DNA of 35,429 bases, from IMG/VR virus record IMGVR_UViG_3300042514_000732, positions 1-35,429 of that record; one strand, given 5' to 3'. Below are positions 33,155-35,429 of this stretch, piece by piece. Source of the stretch: a virus. The number at the start of each line of letters is the position of its first letter. Within the stretch, counting starts at the first letter, position 1. A program made the translations under genes and the position numbers. The notes below the pieces were generated by a model. It did not search any database, had not been told where the DNA came from, and saw nothing but the letters and a program-made list of their open reading frames with translations.

Positions 33155-33874
33155 ATGTCTCAAATTATAAACTTTAAGGCTAAAGATAAATTTGGCTTTG
33201 ATACACAACTAAAGCCACACCCAGCATCTAAGTCAATTCCAGATTGGTATAAAAATGCACCCATTTATGAGCCAGCACCAAACAACCTTGATGGTAAAAA
33301 ACTATCAATATTTAATGGAACATTAAACCACTCTTTTAAAAAATGCACACCAATGCTAGAGCCATTAACATTTGGATATATAATTCCATTGTGGGCTGAT
33401 GTTCTTGTTAGCCTTAAAGATGGCAGTCCTGAAATATCTTGGATGACTGAAACACAAATATTTAGCCCACATGGAGACACATCAAAAAGAGTTGAACATC
33501 CACCTGGATATACAAATCTTGTAGTAAAGTATGTGTCAACATGGATGGCACAAACACCTGCTGGATATTCCTGTTTGATCACTAGTCCTTTTGGGTATAG
33601 AAATTTGCCATTTATGCAAATACCATCAATTATTGATACAGATAAGTCCGTTATGGAAGGATCTTTTCCTATGTGGATTAAGGCAGGCTTTGAAGGAATT
33701 GTTGAAAAGGGAACACCCCTAGTTCAAGTCATTCCCTTTAAAAGAAATGACTGGAAGTCTACATTTGATTATTATGAAGATGGAGAACATAGAACATTAA
33801 TTGAAAAAACTTTTAAGACAACAATGTTAAATCATTACACAAAAAATATTTGGTCTAAAAAAGATTTTAAATAA
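33155..33874 (+). CDS. PEWYK-family phage protein, paralogue C
   Basis: 239 aa. IPDWYKNAPIYEP (about 28-40), KKCTPMLEPLTFGYIIPLW, TPAGYSCLITSPFGY, IIDTDKS, EKGTPLVQVIPFKRNDW and terminal YTKNIWSKKDFK: the complete family signature. It is very close to paralogue D (34354). RBS AGGAG, 8 nt after the GT paralogue. It shares one base (TAATG) with the nuclease gene. Unknown function. Confidence 0.8.
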   Translation: MSQIINFKAKDKFGFDTQLKPHPASKSIPDWYKNAPIYEPAPNNLDGKKLSIFNGTLNHSFKKCTPMLEPLTFGYIIPLWADVLVSLKDGSPEISWMTETQIFSPHGDTSKRVEHPPGYTNLVVKYVSTWMAQTPAGYSCLITSPFGYRNLPFMQIPSIIDTDKSVMEGSFPMWIKAGFEGIVEKGTPLVQVIPFKRNDWKSTFDYYEDGEHRTLIEKTFKTTMLNHYTKNIWSKKDFK

Positions 33875-34353
33875 TGTTAATAAACTTTCAATCAGAATCC
33901 AAGAAGTCAGGAGATGCTTTTGAAGAACTTGTATACGCAGATTTGGTTAGTAGGGGTTTTGGTCCTATTGATAGAAATTATTGCTTTGAGAATGTTGGTT
34001 GTGAAGTAGACTTTCGTGCACACTCTAAAACAACCCTTGAGTATGTTGAGGCAAAGGGTGGCCTCTCTGGTGAAGGTAAAAGACCAGGAGCACAAAGAAC
34101 TGACAATGTTAAAAAAGCAATTGCTAACGGGGCATTAATAAAAACTTCTAATGATTTGTATTATGTTGTTTATTTTTCTGCCAAACCAGAACCAGGAAGT
34201 TATTCTGATAGCATGATTAAGACTGCATTAAAACATAACATTATTAATGAAGTTAGATATATAATTGATGAAACAAATATCATAAAAAATGATTATTTTC
34301 AGAATGCTTTACATTTAGACATAGATGATGTACAACATATACAGGAGATATAA
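33874..34353 (+). CDS. PD-(D/E)XK-type nuclease
   Basis: 159 aa. 'SGDAFEELVYADLVSRGFGP' (helix with Glu17-18), 'VGCEVDFRAHS' with Asp48, and 'LEYVEAKGGLSG' with Glu59 and Lys61 form the E ... D ... ExK active site. The strand-helix-strand order fits the restriction-endonuclease-like fold. Candidates are a Holliday-junction-type or repair nuclease, or a small restriction-like enzyme. It is translationally coupled between two PEWYK paralogues (TAATG upstream, ATG adjacent to its stop downstream), an unusual sandwich. Confidence 0.8.
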   Translation: MLINFQSESKKSGDAFEELVYADLVSRGFGPIDRNYCFENVGCEVDFRAHSKTTLEYVEAKGGLSGEGKRPGAQRTDNVKKAIANGALIKTSNDLYYVVYFSAKPEPGSYSDSMIKTALKHNIINEVRYIIDETNIIKNDYFQNALHLDIDDVQHIQEI

Positions 34354-35070
34354 ATGTTTACTAAAAAAAATAAAATTGTTTTTAAGGCTCAAGATAAACA
34401 TGTTATGGAAGTAAGGACTAAGCCAGTTCCTGCTACGCAGTTAGTTCCACAATGGTGGAAAGATTTACCGCCATATTTTGGAAATAATGGAAAATTTCAA
34501 TTAACTGATCAAGGTCCAAACACTACAGTTAAAAAATGCGCCCCATCATTAGATGCAATAACTTCTGGCTATATAGTTACCCTGTGGGCAGATATACAAG
34601 TTGAAACAAATAGTTTTGAAATTCCTACAGCAAAGTGGAATACTCAAAAACCAGTGTTTAGTATTTGGACTCAAGAACAAAGTAGTGGTTTTGAAATTGA
34701 TGAAAGTTACAACCCTCTGGTATTTAAATACCTACACGGATGGACAATTAAAACTCCACCTGGATATTCTTGTTTAATTACTCATCCTATAGGATATCAA
34801 AATTTACCATTCAAGGCAATTAGCGGTGTTGTTGATACTGATAAATTAAATACTGATATAAATACCCCAATTGTATTCAAAAAAGGATTTAATGGAGTAA
34901 TTGAAAAAGGTACCCCAATGTTTCAAGTTATTCCTATAAAAAGAGAAAATTGGGAATCTGAGTTTGAATTACAAGAAGAACAAGAATTGTTTTTTAATCA
35001 AGAAAAAATAGCATCTACATATATTAGTTCATATGCAAGAAATTTAAGAGAAAAGAAAAATTATAAATAA
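34354..35070 (+). CDS. PEWYK-family phage protein, paralogue D
   Basis: 238 aa. VPQWWKDLPPYFG, KKCAPSLDAITSGYIVTLWAD, TPPGYSCLITHPIGYQNLPF, GVVDTDKL, EKGTPMFQVIPIKRENW and a terminal NLREKKNYK. Keeps all landmarks, with WW instead of WY in the first motif. RBS AGGAGA. It follows the nuclease with zero gap. Last gene before the tRNA cluster. Confidence 0.8.
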   Translation: MFTKKNKIVFKAQDKHVMEVRTKPVPATQLVPQWWKDLPPYFGNNGKFQLTDQGPNTTVKKCAPSLDAITSGYIVTLWADIQVETNSFEIPTAKWNTQKPVFSIWTQEQSSGFEIDESYNPLVFKYLHGWTIKTPPGYSCLITHPIGYQNLPFKAISGVVDTDKLNTDINTPIVFKKGFNGVIEKGTPMFQVIPIKRENWESEFELQEEQELFFNQEKIASTYISSYARNLREKKNYK

Positions 35071-35078
35071 AAATAATG

Positions 35079-35107
35079 TTGACATATTTAAACACTTCTG
35101 AGATACC
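35079..35107 (+). promoter_or_regulatory. possible tRNA-operon promoter
   Basis: TTGACA, 17 nt, GATACC (poor -10) with TGA extension, upstream of the first tRNA. Confidence 0.35.
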
Positions 35108-35126
35108 TAGAAGGTTAAAAGACTAA

Positions 35127-35200
35127 GCACCAGTAGCCAAGTTGGTTAAGGCACCGAACTCATAATTCGGCTATCGTAGGTTCAAGTCCTACCTGGTGTA
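35127..35200 (+). tRNA. tRNA with CAU anticodon (Met or lysidine-type Ile)
   Basis: 74 nt: acceptor GCACCAG/CTGGTGT, anticodon arm CCGAA-CTCATAA-TTCGG (CAT at 35161-35163), T arm GTAGG-TTCAAGT-CCTAC, discriminator A. Met versus Ile2 cannot be settled from this sequence alone. Confidence 0.88.
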
Positions 35201-35204
35201 CTAA

Positions 35205-35278
35205 ACATCTGTAACTCAGTTGGTTAGAGTACCTGCCTTATATGCAGAGAGCCGAAGGTTCAAGTCCTTCCAGATGTA
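35205..35278 (+). tRNA. tRNA-Ile (UAU)
   Basis: 74 nt: acceptor ACATCTG/CAGATGT, anticodon loop CTTATAT with TAT at 35239-35241, T arm GAAGG-TTCAAGT-CCTTC, discriminator A. A rare anticodon reading AUA. Confidence 0.88.
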
Positions 35279-35282
35279 CTAA

Positions 35283-35354
35283 ATCCCTGTAACTCAGCGG
35301 AAGAGTGACACCCTTCTAAGGTGTAGGCCGTAGGTTCAAATCCTACCAGGGATG
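35283..35354 (+). tRNA. tRNA-Arg (UCU)
   Basis: 72 nt: acceptor ATCCCTG/CAGGGAT, anticodon arm ACACC-CTTCTAA-GGTGT with TCT at 35315-35317, T arm GTAGG-TTCAAAT-CCTAC, discriminator G. Reads AGA. Confidence 0.9.
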
Positions 35355-35361
35355 CTATAAT
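35353..35361 (+). promoter_or_regulatory. extended -10 promoter at the tRNA end
   Basis: TGCTATAAT starting in the last bases of tRNA-Arg, followed by AAGGGG and a TTG start. Confidence 0.55.
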
Positions 35362-35383
35362 AGATTAAAACAAAGGGGTAGTC

Positions 35384-35429
35384 TTGGCTAATATAGTTTT
35401 TCTTGGTAACTTTGAAGTGTCTTATAGTA
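35384..35429 (+). CDS. 5' end of a gene leaving the window, possible glycosyltransferase
   Basis: TTG start with AAGGGG about 5 nt upstream. The visible residues are MANIVFLGNFEVSYS. The (I/V)VFLGNFxVxYS opening is typical of GT4-like phage glycosyltransferases, but 15 residues are not enough to assign. Confidence 0.5.
   Translation, partial: MANIVFLGNFEVSYS

Overview
The window is a fragment of a tailed-phage genome (AT-rich dsDNA, Caudoviricetes type), or of a prophage that looks like one. The likely host is a low-GC actinobacterium of the freshwater/marine kind. Pointers are: tail-fibre genes built from repeat modules; a GP88-family protein; a DUF932 'phage/plasmid-like' protein; a DUF2746-like holin candidate; an FdxA-type ferredoxin of actinobacterial type; phage-style microgenes that overlap as ATGA or TAATG; phage tRNAs; and heavy use of leaderless genes, which is common in Actinobacteria. 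No terminase, portal, capsid or polymerase gene lies here, so this is only part of the genome. The host is inferred.

Layout. (1) 1-13831, mostly minus strand: a leftward late block of tail-fibre and baseplate-like genes (decapeptide repeats, collagen-like triplets, an Ig-like trio, Mtd-like N-terminus). It is interrupted by a rightward secreted lytic transglycosylase (6080-6625) and by a cassette with a 2OG-Fe(II) oxygenase, a Cys-rich protein and two paralogues of a 'PEWYK' family. A holin candidate sits at its right end. Many of these genes have their own extended -10 box (TGRTATAAT) and no visible -35. (2) 13900-16858: an SGNH-hydrolase-like gene, microgenes, another paralogue, and three minus-strand microgenes joined stop-to-start. 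(3) 17.0-24.4 kb: rightward operons of small genes separated by regulatory intergenic regions. These carry CRP-like palindromes (TGTGA-N6-TCACA), DnaA-box-like 9-mers, promoters with TGTCAG placed 10 nt before the -10, and a repeated covarying hairpin; a tRNA-Asp follows. (4) 24.5-27.6 kb: a run of overlapping small genes. (5) 27.57-28.27 kb: a non-coding iteron-rich region with a consensus promoter and DnaA boxes, a good replication-origin candidate. (6) 28.3-31.8 kb: leaderless early-type genes including a ferredoxin and two homing-type nucleases, then microgenes. (7) 31.8-35.4 kb: a glycosyltransferase and its apparently decayed paralogue, two more PEWYK-family paralogues flanking a PD-(D/E)XK-like nuclease, three tRNAs (CAU, Ile-UAU, Arg-UCU), and the start of another gene, possibly a glycosyltransferase.

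The most notable result is regulatory. At least 13 genes share the layout '-10 hexamer, exactly 6 nt, ATG', which puts +1 on the start codon. The middle region adds CRP-like sites, a spacer element and a hairpin family that together look like one phage regulon. About 30 real microgenes (17-59 aa) were read directly from the sequence.
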